Numbered from the stretch's first letter, positions 46,201 through 54,422 are shown. The stretch: DNA of 64,000 nt from Sinorhizobium glycinis (GCF_001651865.1 NZ_LPUX01000053.1:992001-1056000); one strand, 5' to 3'. The notes: a model not told the origin generated them from the letters alone. Program-made: numbers and translations.

Positions 46201-46996
46201 GCTGACCTTCGGCCTGCACACGCGCCTCGACGAGACCATCGCCCATGTGACGAGCCGCATCAGGGCCGGCAACCTCTATGTCAACCGCAACATCATCGGA
46301 GCGGTTGTGGGCGTGCAACCCTTCGGCGGCCGCGGCCTTTCCGGCACCGGTCCCAAGGCCGGCGGGCCGCTCTATCTCGGCCGGCTGGTGACGACTGCTC
46401 CGGTACCGCCGCAGCACAGCTCCGTACACACCGATCCGGTACTGCTCGATTTCGCCAAGTGGCTCGACGGCAAGGGCGCGACGGCGGAGGCGGAGGCCGC
46501 CCGCAATGCCGGCAGCATCTCGGCGCTCGGTCTGGACCTCGAACTCCCCGGCCCCGTCGGCGAGCGCAATCTCTACGCGCTGCATCCGCGCGGCCGCATC
46601 CTGTCGGTGCCGGCGACCGAAAGCGGGCTTTACCACCAGCTCGCCGCGGCGCTTTCGACCGGCAACAGCGTCGTCGTCGACGCCGCCTCCGGCCTGCAGG
46701 CCTCGCTGAAAAACCTGCCGCACAGCGTCGCTCTGCGCGTCTCCTGGTCGAAGGACTGGGCCGCAGACGGTCCCTTTGCCGGCGCCCTCGTCGAAGGCGA
46801 CGCGGAACGCATCCGCGAGGTCAACAAAGCGATCGCCGGCCTGCCGGGCCCGCTGGTGCTGGTCCAGGCCGCCTCGGGAGAAGAAATCGCCCGCAATCCG
46901 GAAGCCTACTGCCTGAGCTGGCTGGTCGAGGAGGTCTCCACTTCGATCAACACCGCCGCCGCCGGCGGCAATGCCAGCCTGATGGCGATTGGCTGA
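43289..46996 (+). CDS. putA: Bifunctional proline dehydrogenase / pyrroline-5-carboxylate dehydrogenase PutA
   Basis: A 1235-residue PutA oxidising proline to glutamate. The proline dehydrogenase part covers about 80-500, with FAD-binding residues in RLVKGAYWDAEIKRAQ near 370 and PQFATHNAQTL near 420. The aldehyde dehydrogenase part covers about 550-1030, with WNFPLAIFTGQIAAAL, the catalytic Cys in DSAGQRCSALRVL, and PFGGRGLSGTGPKAGG. The roughly 200 C-terminal residues form the usual PutA tail domain. The N terminus lacks the ribbon-helix-helix DNA-binding domain found in enteric PutA, so it is unlikely to repress itself. GGAGG is 11 bases before ATG. Confidence 0.95.
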   Translation: MRQTQLQKPTITADAAPAPFADFAAPIRPQSTLRQAITAAYRLPETECLPPLVEAATLPREIRDSAERTARKLVEALRAKHNGSGVEGLVQEYSLSSQEGVALMCLAEALLRIPDTATRDALIRDKIADGDWKSHLGGGRSLFVNAATWGLVVTGKLTSTVNDRSLAAALTRLISRCGEPVIRRGVDMAMRMMGEQFVTGETIDEALRRSRALEQKGFSYSYDMLGEAATTAADAERYYKDYEKAIHAIGKASAGRGIYEGPGISIKLSALHPRYSRAQASRVMGELLPKVKSLALLAKKYDIGLNIDAEEADRLELSLDLLEELCLDGDLAGWNGMGFVVQAYGKRCPFVLDFIIDLARRAGRRIMVRLVKGAYWDAEIKRAQLDGLEDFPVFTRKIHTDVSYIACARKLLSATDVVFPQFATHNAQTLATIYHMAGKDFQVGRYEFQCLHGMGEPLYEEVVGREKLGRPCRIYAPVGTHETLLAYLVRRLLENGANSSFVHRIADPGVSIDELVADPVGIVHAMPVVGAKHEKIALPTELFGGARTNSAGLDISNEATLASLTETLKASATIAWTAVPQLATGAADGETRPVVNPGDHRDRVGSVTETSEEDARRAARLAADAASGWAAISPAERAACLDRAADLMQARMPTLLGLIIREAGKSLLNAIAEVREAIDFLRYYAEQTRRTLGPGHKALGPVVCISPWNFPLAIFTGQIAAALVAGNPVLAKPAEETPLIAAEGVRILHEAGVPASALQLLPGDGRVGAALVAAPETAGVMFTGSTEVARLIQAQLAGRLSPAGRPIPLIAETGGQNAMIVDSSALAEQVVGDVIASAFDSAGQRCSALRVLCLQEDIADRTLTMLKGALHELNIGRTDRLSVDVGPVITAEAKDTIEKHIQRMRGLGRKVEQIGLTAETEKGTFVPPTIIELETLSDLKREVFGPVLHVIRYRRDALDRLIDDINATGYGLTFGLHTRLDETIAHVTSRIRAGNLYVNRNIIGAVVGVQPFGGRGLSGTGPKAGGPLYLGRLVTTAPVPPQHSSVHTDPVLLDFAKWLDGKGATAEAEAARNAGSISALGLDLELPGPVGERNLYALHPRGRILSVPATESGLYHQLAAALSTGNSVVVDAASGLQASLKNLPHSVALRVSWSKDWAADGPFAGALVEGDAERIREVNKAIAGLPGPLVLVQAASGEEIARNPEAYCLSWLVEEVSTSINTAAAGGNASLMAIG

Positions 46997-47011
46997 GCGA
47001 CCAAAAAAGTT

Positions 47012-47171
47012 CCCCTCCCCAACCCCTCCCCACAAGGGGGAGGGGCTTGATTTGCCGCACACTCTTCACTCCCTTTTGACCGTTGCAACGAGGCAGAAAT
47101 TTTCAGGCACGGCACTCGGCCGCAGCGGGCGCCAAAGCCCCTCCCACCTGTGGGGAGGGGTTGGGGAGGGG
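47012..47171. repeat. Mosaic intergenic element: 37-bp inverted repeat pair
   Basis: The arm 47012-47048 (CCCCTCCCCAACCCCTCCCC and onward) pairs with 47135-47171, differing only around the ACAAGG/ACAGGT centre. The spacer is 86 bases. Its layout equals the elements behind ppk2 and pgi, but the arm sequence differs, so it is another subclass. It begins 15 bases after the putA stop. Confidence 0.8.
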
Positions 47172-47258
47172 CAATGCTGCGCCTCGGCAGGCAGTCCATC
47201 AAGGATGACGAAGCGCCCCTATTTCCGCTATCACCGCTCCAAAACCGGGAAGCAGCGG

Positions 47259-47843
47259 ATGTTCACGCTCCAGCGCATCGAGACCTCGACACAGGAAATC
47301 AAGAAGAGCCGCTTTCTGGCGATCGCCGGCCCGATCGGCGATGAGGCTTCGGCCAAGGCCTTCCTCGCCGTACATTCCGACCCGACCGCCAATCACAATT
47401 GCTGGGCCTGGCGGATCGGCCAGGCCTACCGCTTCAATGACGATGGCGAGCCGGGCGGCACGGCGGGCAAGCCGATCCTCGCGGCGATCGACGGCCAGTC
47501 GCTCGACCGGGTCGCGGTGGTCGTCACGCGCTGGTTCGGCGGCGTCCTGCTCGGCAGCGGCGGGCTGATGCGCGCCTATGGCGGCACCGCCGCACTTTGT
47601 CTCAGGGCGGCGGAGAAGGTCGAACTCGCCGAAACTCTGCGTGCCACGATCGCCTGCGACCTCGGCGATCTCGCGCTCATCAAGGCGCGGCTCACCGCCC
47701 GCGGCATCGCAATCGCCAGCGAAAGCTTCACCGACACCGGGGCGGTGCTGGCGGTCGACCTGCGGAAGGAGATGGCGGAAGCGACGCTCGCGCTTGTAAG
47801 TGATCTCAGTCGCGGCCGGGCTTTCTTGTCGATGGAGAACTGA
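47259..47843 (+). CDS. YigZ/IMPACT family protein
   Basis: A 194-residue protein of the UPF0029/IMPACT family. N-terminal part has TSTQEIKKSRFLAIAGPI near 8-25, then NHNCWAWRIGQAYRFNDDGEPGGTAGKPIL near 48-77 and VVVTRWFGGVLLGSGGLMRAYGGTA near 88-112. The C-terminal half has the DUF1949 fold. The family is linked to translation control but its enzymology is unclear. An in-frame ATG at 47205 would add 18 residues with no match to the family and little ribosome-site support, so 47259 is preferred. Confidence 0.87.
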   Translation: MFTLQRIETSTQEIKKSRFLAIAGPIGDEASAKAFLAVHSDPTANHNCWAWRIGQAYRFNDDGEPGGTAGKPILAAIDGQSLDRVAVVVTRWFGGVLLGSGGLMRAYGGTAALCLRAAEKVELAETLRATIACDLGDLALIKARLTARGIAIASESFTDTGAVLAVDLRKEMAEATLALVSDLSRGRAFLSMEN

Positions 47844-47937
47844 ACGCCACTTTTCCTCGGTCTCATAATCATCTTACAAATGATCGATAAAGATGCATGG
47901 CGTCGCGGCGAAGATAGGTGATCGAGGAGACCTTCAG

Positions 47938-48924
47938 GTGAAAACGAGGATTTTGGGACGGACGGGCGCAAGCATTTCGGAGATCGGCTTCGGCGCCTGG
48001 CAGATCGGCGGCTCCTGGGGCGATGTCAGCGAGGAGGACGGCAAGCGCGCCCTTCACGCCGCGCTCGACAGCGGGGTCAACTTCATCGACACGGCGGACG
48101 TCTATGGCGACGGACGTTCCGAAAAGATCATCGCGGCAGTGCTGAAGGAACGCGGCGGAAAGAAACCCTTCGTTGCGACCAAGGCAGGACGACGACTGAA
48201 TCCGCATGTCGCCGACGGCTATACCGGCGCCAATATCGAGGCCTTCATCGACCGTAGTCTAAAAAACCTCGGCGTTGATACCCTCGATCTCGTCCAGCTC
48301 CACTGCCCGCCGACCGACGTCTACTACCGGCCCCAGCTCTTTGAAGCACTCGACCAGCTGGTAGCCAAGGGCAAGATCCGCCACTACGGCGTCTCGGTCG
48401 AGAGGGTCGAGGAGGCTTTGAAGGCGATCGAATATCCGGGCGTCGCCACGGTGCAGATCATCTACAACATCTTCCGCCAGCGGCCACAGTATCTGTTCTT
48501 CGCCGAGGCGCGAAAGAAAAATGTCGGCATCATCGTGCGCGTGCCGCTCGCCTCCGGCCTGCTTTCTGGCAAGATCGGCAGGGACACGGTCTTCGCCGCC
48601 GACGACCACCGCAATTTCAACCGCCACGGCGAAGCCTTCGACGTCGGCGAGACCTTCGCCGGCGTGCCTTTCGAGGCGGCGCTTGAAGCGGTGGAAGAAT
48701 TGCGCAAGCTGGTGCCTGCCGATGTGCCGATGGCGCAGTTCGCGCTCCGCTGGATCCTTGAGCAGGAACCCGTTTCCGTCGTCATCCCCGGCGCCCGCAA
48801 CGCCACCCAGGCGCAATCGAATGCGGCGGCGAGCGCCCTTCCCCCGATCGACGGCACGGCCATGCAGGCGATCGCAGCAGTTTACGAGCGGCTGATCAAG
48901 GTTCATGTTCACCAGCGATGGTAA
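47938..48924 (+). CDS. Aldo/keto reductase
   Basis: A 328-residue NADP-dependent reductase of the AKR superfamily. It has the TIM-barrel start VKTRILGRTGASISEIGFGAWQIGG, catalytic Asp and Tyr in FIDTADVYGDGRSEKII near 48-64, catalytic Lys in VATKAG near 80, the His in DLVQLHCPPTDVYY near 119, and the cofactor-binding end SVVIPGARNATQAQSN near 280-295. Substrate unknown. Starts with GTG, GAGGAG 8 bases upstream. Closely followed by a DUF1810 gene. Confidence 0.9.
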   Translation: MKTRILGRTGASISEIGFGAWQIGGSWGDVSEEDGKRALHAALDSGVNFIDTADVYGDGRSEKIIAAVLKERGGKKPFVATKAGRRLNPHVADGYTGANIEAFIDRSLKNLGVDTLDLVQLHCPPTDVYYRPQLFEALDQLVAKGKIRHYGVSVERVEEALKAIEYPGVATVQIIYNIFRQRPQYLFFAEARKKNVGIIVRVPLASGLLSGKIGRDTVFAADDHRNFNRHGEAFDVGETFAGVPFEAALEAVEELRKLVPADVPMAQFALRWILEQEPVSVVIPGARNATQAQSNAAASALPPIDGTAMQAIAAVYERLIKVHVHQRW

Positions 48925-48970
48925 GGGGTTGCGGCTGCGCATTCTGGCGTTCCGCCAAGGCAAGGCAACG

Positions 48971-49399
48971 ATGAGCGAAGCCTTCGATCTCACGCGCTTC
49001 GTCGAGGCGCAGCAAGGCGTCTATGAGACCGCGCTGGCGGAGCTTCGCGCCGGCGCCAAACGGACCCACTGGATGTGGTTCATCTTCCCGCAGATCCGTG
49101 GTCTCGGCCATTCATCGATGGCGCAATATTATGCGCTGGCGGACATCGCCGAGGCGCAGGCCTACCTCAAGCACCCGCTTCTTGGGCGACGCCTTCTCGA
49201 ATGCACGGAGGCGGTGAATACAGTCACGGGCCGCAGTGCGCTGGAAATCTTCGGCCGGCCGGACGATCTCAAGTTCCGCTCGTCGATGACGCTTTTCGAG
49301 GCCGCTGCCCCGACCGTCGGCGCCTTCGCAAGAGCTCTCGACCATTACTACAACGGCGCCAGGGATGCTCAGACAATGGAAATTCTCGGCAGGGCGTGA
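48971..49399 (+). CDS. DUF1810 family protein
   Basis: A 142-residue cytosolic protein of DUF1810. Family blocks are FDLTRFVEAQQGVYETALAELRAGAKRTHWMWFIFPQIRGLG near 4-45 and YLKHPLLGRRLLECTEAV near 66-83. Function unknown, although related calpastatin-like proteins are widespread in soil bacteria. The start at 48971 follows the family N terminus; the upstream frame overlaps the aldo/keto reductase. Separated from that gene by 46 bases, possibly co-transcribed. Confidence 0.9.
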   Translation: MSEAFDLTRFVEAQQGVYETALAELRAGAKRTHWMWFIFPQIRGLGHSSMAQYYALADIAEAQAYLKHPLLGRRLLECTEAVNTVTGRSALEIFGRPDDLKFRSSMTLFEAAAPTVGAFARALDHYYNGARDAQTMEILGRA

Positions 49400-49672
49400 T
49401 ACCGGCCCCTTCACAGCAAGAGCCTGGCCTGCCCTGAGCCTGCCGCCAACGCGCCGCACTGCGCCCTTGTCAGCAGAGTCCAACGCGCAAGCGGAAGAGA
49501 AGCCAGATCCTATTACAATTATGCGCTTCGGCTTCAGTTCCAACATGAATGCTGAGAGTATGTAGGCCCCCTAAGATTAAAATAAGGTCTTGAGCCATCA
49601 TAACGGCTGGACTTGCCGAGCCACCTTTTGAGCGGCGGCACGTGGTGACAAGTCATGACCGATCCACAGAGA

Positions 49673-50281
49673 TCAGCCAGGCATGGTACGGCCGTGCGTC
49701 TCGGCGTTATCCGGGCGAGCTTGGCTGTCGCCCGGTCCAGCGGTTTGCGGCTTCGGAGCCGGTGGCAGGAGCAGTTCCTCCAGGAAGTATGCAGAGAGCG
49801 CGGCGCGCCCGGAGAGCTCGGCTTTGTGGTAGACCGAGGTCGCCTGCTGGCGGATTGTCGCTTCGCTCGCTCCCCTAATCCGCGCGATTTCCTTGTGGCT
49901 GAAGCCCTTGAGCAGGAGCAATCCGACCTCCTGTTCCGCCTGGGTGCAGCCCCAGGCCGCGAATTGGCGCTGAATGGCTGCGCCGAGTTCCTGGAAATGA
50001 TCGGCGAGATCGGCACGCCATTGAGCATTGCTTTCGCGGATGCGCGCGACCTTGTCGCGCAAATCGACGTTATCGGCTTCCTGCACGCGAAGGCGCGATG
50101 ATACCAGCGCCACGCAGGCCGAGCAGCCAACCAGAAGCGCGATGCTCACCGCCTCCGTGAGCAATTCCGCGACGGAAAGCTCCTCCTCCTCCTTCACCAC
50201 TTCGAGGCCAAGCAGCAGTGCGAAGGTTCCAGCCGCACCCGCGACCAATATTTGCCGGCCACGTCCCTTGGTCCAATCCAT
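49673..50281 (-). CDS. Membrane-anchored LuxR-type transcriptional regulator
   Basis: A 202-residue protein with two membrane helices near 11-30 and 40-64 (QILVAGAAGTFALLLGLEVV and LTEAVSIALLVGCSACVALV), a coiled linker near 65-110, and a C-terminal LuxR/GerE helix-turn-helix near 112-165: QAEQEVGLLLLKGFSHKEIARIRGASEATIRQQATSVYHKAEL. The tail is Pro/Gly-rich. No receiver or autoinducer domain is present, so the membrane part is probably the sensor. GAGGGACG lies just before the ATG at 50281. It is downstream of, and on the same strand as, the secreted-protein gene. Confidence 0.82.
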   Translation of the reverse strand: MDWTKGRGRQILVAGAAGTFALLLGLEVVKEEEELSVAELLTEAVSIALLVGCSACVALVSSRLRVQEADNVDLRDKVARIRESNAQWRADLADHFQELGAAIQRQFAAWGCTQAEQEVGLLLLKGFSHKEIARIRGASEATIRQQATSVYHKAELSGRAALSAYFLEELLLPPAPKPQTAGPGDSQARPDNAETHGRTMPG

Positions 50282-50384
50282 CGTCCCTCTCGCCGCAGGC
50301 GGCGGCGCCCCGCAACTCGCAGTGCCGCCGCCATTGTGCGCCCGCCCTTGGACCTTCGCAACAGACGGGCGCCGATTGAAGGAC

Positions 50385-52136
50385 TCAGACAAAGAAGAAA
50401 CCGTCGGCGCTGAGCGACGCGATGCCTTTCAGTCCATTGTCAGACGTTCCGTCGAAATGCCCATCGGTGCCATCAAGATGAACGTGACTGAGGCGTTCGA
50501 GATGGCCGAAATCCACCCAATCCCCGTCCGCGAGGAGACCGTCCCTCCCGTCGAGTTCGAAATCGGCGATCCGTCCGACACGATGGAACCCATCGGCGAA
50601 CTCGAAGGTGTCGCCAGCCACCCAGTCGTCGAGCGTATCGCCCGCCGAATCTTCGGCCCCGCTGTCGCCCGCGTCCTCGGTTTGCTCGTCGTCGGGGACG
50701 TCGCCTCCGACTTCGCCGGTCGACCGGTTAACGGCTGCGTTTCCAGTTTTTCCGCCTCCGGCCTCACGTACGAGCTGGCTGAGCGTTTCGGCGGGGATCG
50801 GTGCGTCGCTGACAGCCACAATCGCGTCATTGAAATCACCGTCATATTCGGGACTGGTGTTGAGGCGGTCTTCGAAGCCGATGATCTCGATGCCGCTTGC
50901 CCCTGCCGCGCCCGACGAAAGCCCGATCGCCTGCATGCTGCCGGCGGGGTTCAACAGATTGCCACCGTCATCGGCGCCGAGCGCGCTCAAGGGCTGGATC
51001 GGCAGGATGTTGCCGGCATCATCCATGACGGTCGGGGCGAAGAGATCGTTCACGTTGGCCGGCGCGCCCGTCAGAAGGTTCTTGAGCTGCAGGCCGCCAT
51101 CGGTGAACTCGTCCAGATCAACGCCGATCTCGTCGGTGCCGCGCACCAGGAAGAGACCCAGGGTCTGGCCATCCGGAACGTCGACGGCGACCGATGTCCC
51201 GCTCGTCGCAGCGGAGAGATCCGCGACCAGTATGCGTCCCTCGCTGATGGTTCCGGTCGCCTCATCGATGAAATAGGCGCCCAGTGCATCGGCGCTGTCC
51301 GTGGAGCCGCCGAGCACCGTCACCTGCTTCGTCGTCCCGGTCCCGGCGAAGTCCGCCACGTCGAGATCCCGTATGTCGGCGAGATCCTCGATCGTCTTGC
51401 CTTCCTCGAGTTTCGTCAGGGCCGGCGTGACGTCGTCGCTATCGTCGGGATCCTCCTGCCCGACAATCCCTTGCCGGTAGAGGTCCACCGTCGATGTCGT
51501 CGTGCCGTCCGGCGCCACGGCGGTTTCGGTGATCAGGCCCACGCCGGGTGCGTAAAATTTGAACTCGACACCGGTGGAGAGCGCCGAACTGTCGATGGTC
51601 TTGATCACGTCCTTGAATTTGCCGAGGGGCGTTTTGAGGCTGAGCCCGGTCTCGGCGAGGATGCTCTCGTCCTCGGCAATACCCGGCGCGAATTCTTGAT
51701 AGACGGCAGGTCCGAACTCCGGGCTCGCCTTCATCGCCCAACCGGGCTGATTCCCCGGATCGTCGGCCGACCATTGGCCTTCGTGGTTGACGCCAATGAA
51801 ATTACCGTCGTCATCGTATTCGTAGTTGACGACGATCTCGCCGAAGTACCAGACATTGCCGGCGGTATCCTGCGCGTACCAGTCGAAGGTGTCCTCGAGA
51901 ATCACATCGTCCTCGTAGACCGTGTCGCGGATCACCGTCGTGGTGACCCCGCGCACTTCGAATGTCGCAGAGGTGGTGAAGAAGTCATTGCGCTCCGTCG
52001 TGACCTCCCCCGTGTCGGGATCGATTTCGTCGCCGCTGTAGCTCAGGACGTGACCGGGGATCAGGGGGAAGTAAGGGTTGTTGATCGGCGCTCCGGGGAT
52101 GAAGGTCGCCGCACCAAAATTCGGCAAGATGGCCAT
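50385..52136 (-). CDS. Large acidic, probably type I-secreted protein with DUF4114-like domain
   Basis: A 583-residue, strongly acidic protein with no Sec signal peptide. Residues about 10-200 resemble a conserved bacterial domain of unknown function: NPYFPLIPGHVLSY, VIRDTVYEDDVILEDTFDWYAQDTAGNVWYFGE, then GKFKDVIKTIDSS and YAPGVGLI. A middle region near 280-470 ends with a DUF4114-like segment (GIEIIGFEDRLN, DFNDAIVAVSD). The Asp/Gly-rich end closes with FFFV, as in type I secretion substrates. GGAGGACATGTC precedes the ATG. No type I exporter genes lie nearby. Confidence 0.8.
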   Translation of the reverse strand: MAILPNFGAATFIPGAPINNPYFPLIPGHVLSYSGDEIDPDTGEVTTERNDFFTTSATFEVRGVTTTVIRDTVYEDDVILEDTFDWYAQDTAGNVWYFGEIVVNYEYDDDGNFIGVNHEGQWSADDPGNQPGWAMKASPEFGPAVYQEFAPGIAEDESILAETGLSLKTPLGKFKDVIKTIDSSALSTGVEFKFYAPGVGLITETAVAPDGTTTSTVDLYRQGIVGQEDPDDSDDVTPALTKLEEGKTIEDLADIRDLDVADFAGTGTTKQVTVLGGSTDSADALGAYFIDEATGTISEGRILVADLSAATSGTSVAVDVPDGQTLGLFLVRGTDEIGVDLDEFTDGGLQLKNLLTGAPANVNDLFAPTVMDDAGNILPIQPLSALGADDGGNLLNPAGSMQAIGLSSGAAGASGIEIIGFEDRLNTSPEYDGDFNDAIVAVSDAPIPAETLSQLVREAGGGKTGNAAVNRSTGEVGGDVPDDEQTEDAGDSGAEDSAGDTLDDWVAGDTFEFADGFHRVGRIADFELDGRDGLLADGDWVDFGHLERLSHVHLDGTDGHFDGTSDNGLKGIASLSADGFFFV

Positions 52137-52598
52137 GACATGTCCTCCGAGGTGATGGCATCGCGGACACGCCCCAGCCGCCCGCTCGCCGCCCGAGCAT
52201 GCGGTTACTGTCGTCTCACGGGAATCCGGCAGGCGTGACGCGGAAAAGGCCCGGTCATTCAACGAACTGGACGAGCCGTCCTACGGATGTGAGATAAGCT
52301 GCCCGCGCGAGGATCCTGGCCATGGCCAGGACATAGGCGGCCGCCGCGTCCGGCAAGGCCGCCGGTTCGCTTGCCGTGTCCAAGGGAAAACGTTCGTCGG
52401 ATGTGTCGAAGGCCGCAGCGGCATTGGTGCCAACCAAATCATCGGCTATGGTCTCGGCCCGGGCAAAAACAGGATGACGGCCATGCGGATTTCCCTTTCT
52501 TCGGTAGAAGGCATTAGCAAGCCCGCTGGCCGCCTCCACAGTCTCGCCCTTGCTCGCCAACTCCGGCCAGTGCCACGGCCAGCCGTCGGTGCGCAGGG
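52137..52598. other. Intergenic region between divergent accessory genes
   Basis: A 462-base gap between the secreted-protein gene and the outer-membrane barrel gene. It must hold the promoters of both. An open frame on the minus strand ends at 52255 and contains a plausible but unrecognised segment (DAAAAYVLAMARILARAAYLTSVGRLVQFVE); its 5' part runs antisense into the barrel gene and has no clear start. It may be a degraded gene. Confidence 0.4.
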
Positions 52599-53786
52599 TT
52601 GAAGAGGCCGGTATGCATCGTCCTCGCCGTCGTTTGCAGCGGTGCCGTGTTGCTGGTCTTTCCGGTTGCAGCGATGGCCGAAGACCGGCTGCCGGTCCTT
52701 GTCGAAGGCTGCGCGGCGCCTTGTGCCGGTTATGAAGTCTCGGCCGAAGTTCAGAACGACTGGGTGTTTGCCGCCGATCCCTCGCTCCTGAAATCCGACG
52801 AACTGGAACCGACAATCACGGTCGACCTGTTTCTTGCACCGACTGACAATCTCCGGTTCGCCACCTCCATCATCACCGAACACGTCATCGAGCGGGAAGC
52901 TGGCGAGAATCAAATCTTTCACGGCGTCGGGTCCTACTTGGCCGAACTCTATACCAGCGCCGAAGCGGGACCCGCTACCATCAGGGCCGGAAAGTTCGAT
53001 ACGATCTTCAGCCTTGCCAGCGAGGTTGCGCCGGGGATCAATGCCACGGAGCTGCTCTCGGATATCGACGCGGACGAGCGGCTTGGCGCCGAAGTCGTGC
53101 TTGACTTCGCCGGCCTTGGCATAAAGCAGGCCTTGGCCGCGACTGCCTTCACGACTGACCGGTCGTTTCTCAGCAATTCCCTGTTCACCCGTCGCGGCCG
53201 GACGAGACTGTCCGACGGGGGCGCCGGCAATACCGATGGCCTCTCCTCCTTCTCGATCACGCTTGATGGCTGCAGAGGGGCGGAGCCAGTCGCGTGTTAT
53301 TCTGACGGCGATTTCGGCTATAGGTTCGGCATGCGATATCAAGCCGCCGGACAGCCCAGCCGCGAAGAACCTGAGGATAGGCTGAAGGGTGGCGACGAAC
53401 TGGCCTACCTCGCCGCCGCGACGACGAGCGTGGAACTGGACGAAATGACACTCAGATTGCTCGGCGAAACTACTTACCTTCGGCATTTCGACGGCGGCTC
53501 CGACGATGCCTGGCTACTCACGGGCTCCGCGGCACTTGAACTGGAGCCGGTAACTTATGTTGCGAGCTATACGCAGCAACTGAACCTCGTTGCCGGGGAG
53601 CCGGACACGCGCGAGCATCTTGCCGATTTCGAAGCCATCTACGAGCCCCAGGAAGGCACGTCATTCGAAGGTTGGGAATTCGCCGCTGCCTACACGGTTG
53701 CGCGTGACGCCGACGAGACCGCCCACATCTTCAGCGTTCGAGCGGTGTTCAATTTCGACGGGGACGTGGAACTCGGAGCGCAGTGA
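52599..53786 (+). CDS. Outer-membrane beta-barrel, porin-like protein
   Basis: A 395-residue exported protein. Signal peptide MKRPVCIVLAVVCSGAVLLVFPVAAMA, cleavage before ED near 27. The mature part has alternating short strands, e.g. ITVDLFLAPTDNLRFATSIITEHV, SYLAELYTSAEAGPATIRAGKFDTIFSLA, and ends in an aromatic-poor strand FSVRAVFNFDGDVELGAQ. It resembles porin-like or LbtU-like barrels, but the assignment is to fold only. Start is TTG at 52599 with a weak ribosome site; it is chosen because it gives a proper signal peptide. The C-terminal residue is not the usual Phe. Confidence 0.72.
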   Translation: MKRPVCIVLAVVCSGAVLLVFPVAAMAEDRLPVLVEGCAAPCAGYEVSAEVQNDWVFAADPSLLKSDELEPTITVDLFLAPTDNLRFATSIITEHVIEREAGENQIFHGVGSYLAELYTSAEAGPATIRAGKFDTIFSLASEVAPGINATELLSDIDADERLGAEVVLDFAGLGIKQALAATAFTTDRSFLSNSLFTRRGRTRLSDGGAGNTDGLSSFSITLDGCRGAEPVACYSDGDFGYRFGMRYQAAGQPSREEPEDRLKGGDELAYLAAATTSVELDEMTLRLLGETTYLRHFDGGSDDAWLLTGSAALELEPVTYVASYTQQLNLVAGEPDTREHLADFEAIYEPQEGTSFEGWEFAAAYTVARDADETAHIFSVRAVFNFDGDVELGAQ

Positions 53787-53951
53787 GACACGAGCAGCGG
53801 CCCCTTCACCGATGCCACGCGAAGCGCTGTGAGCTGCCCGACGCAAGCGTACCCGCTGCGATTGCCTGCGGCCATTCATCGTTGACTCCGCAGACGATCA
53901 GAGCAGAATGATCCCTTTCTGCGTCACTATTCAACAGAAGGGGCGCCTACG

Positions 53952-54422
53952 ATGACGATCGCAAGGAAACTCCAGAACTATATCGAGACCGAGGGTATCG
54001 ACTACGACACCGTCCCTCATCACCGTACCGCTACGACCAGCCAGACGGCGGAGGCCGCCCATGTTCCGGGCAACCGGCTGGCTAAATCCGTGGTCGTGCA
54101 CCATGAGACGGGCTATGTGCTTGCCGTCGTTCCGGCCACGCATCGGGTCGAGCTCTCGACGCTGCAGGATGTCATGAACAGGCGTCTGGGCCTCGCTTCG
54201 GAGGAAGAGGTCAGCTCGCTCTTTTCCGACTGCGATATCGGCGCAGTGCCGCCCATCGGATCCGCCTATGGCGTACCGGTCATTCTCGACGAGAGTCTCG
54301 ACAAGGCCAACGACGTCTATTTTGAGGGCGGCGACCACAGAACCCTCGTGCACATGAGCGGCGCCAGCTTCCGCAACCTGACGCGGGATGCGCAGGTGGC
54401 TCGGTTCAGCCATCCCGGTTGA
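53952..54422 (+). CDS. YbaK/ProX-type aminoacyl-tRNA deacylase family protein
   Basis: A 156-residue YbaK-domain protein: KLQNYIETEGIDYDTVPHH at 6-24, AEAAHVPGNRLAKSVVVHHETGYVLAVVPA near 33-62 with the catalytic Lys of family members (AKSVVV), and GAVPPIGSAYGVPVILDESLDKANDVYFEGGDH near 97-129. Enzymes of this family remove wrong amino acids from tRNA; some members have other or no activity. It starts 165 bases after the barrel gene, with AAGGGG upstream of the ATG. Confidence 0.87.
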   Translation: MTIARKLQNYIETEGIDYDTVPHHRTATTSQTAEAAHVPGNRLAKSVVVHHETGYVLAVVPATHRVELSTLQDVMNRRLGLASEEEVSSLFSDCDIGAVPPIGSAYGVPVILDESLDKANDVYFEGGDHRTLVHMSGASFRNLTRDAQVARFSHPG

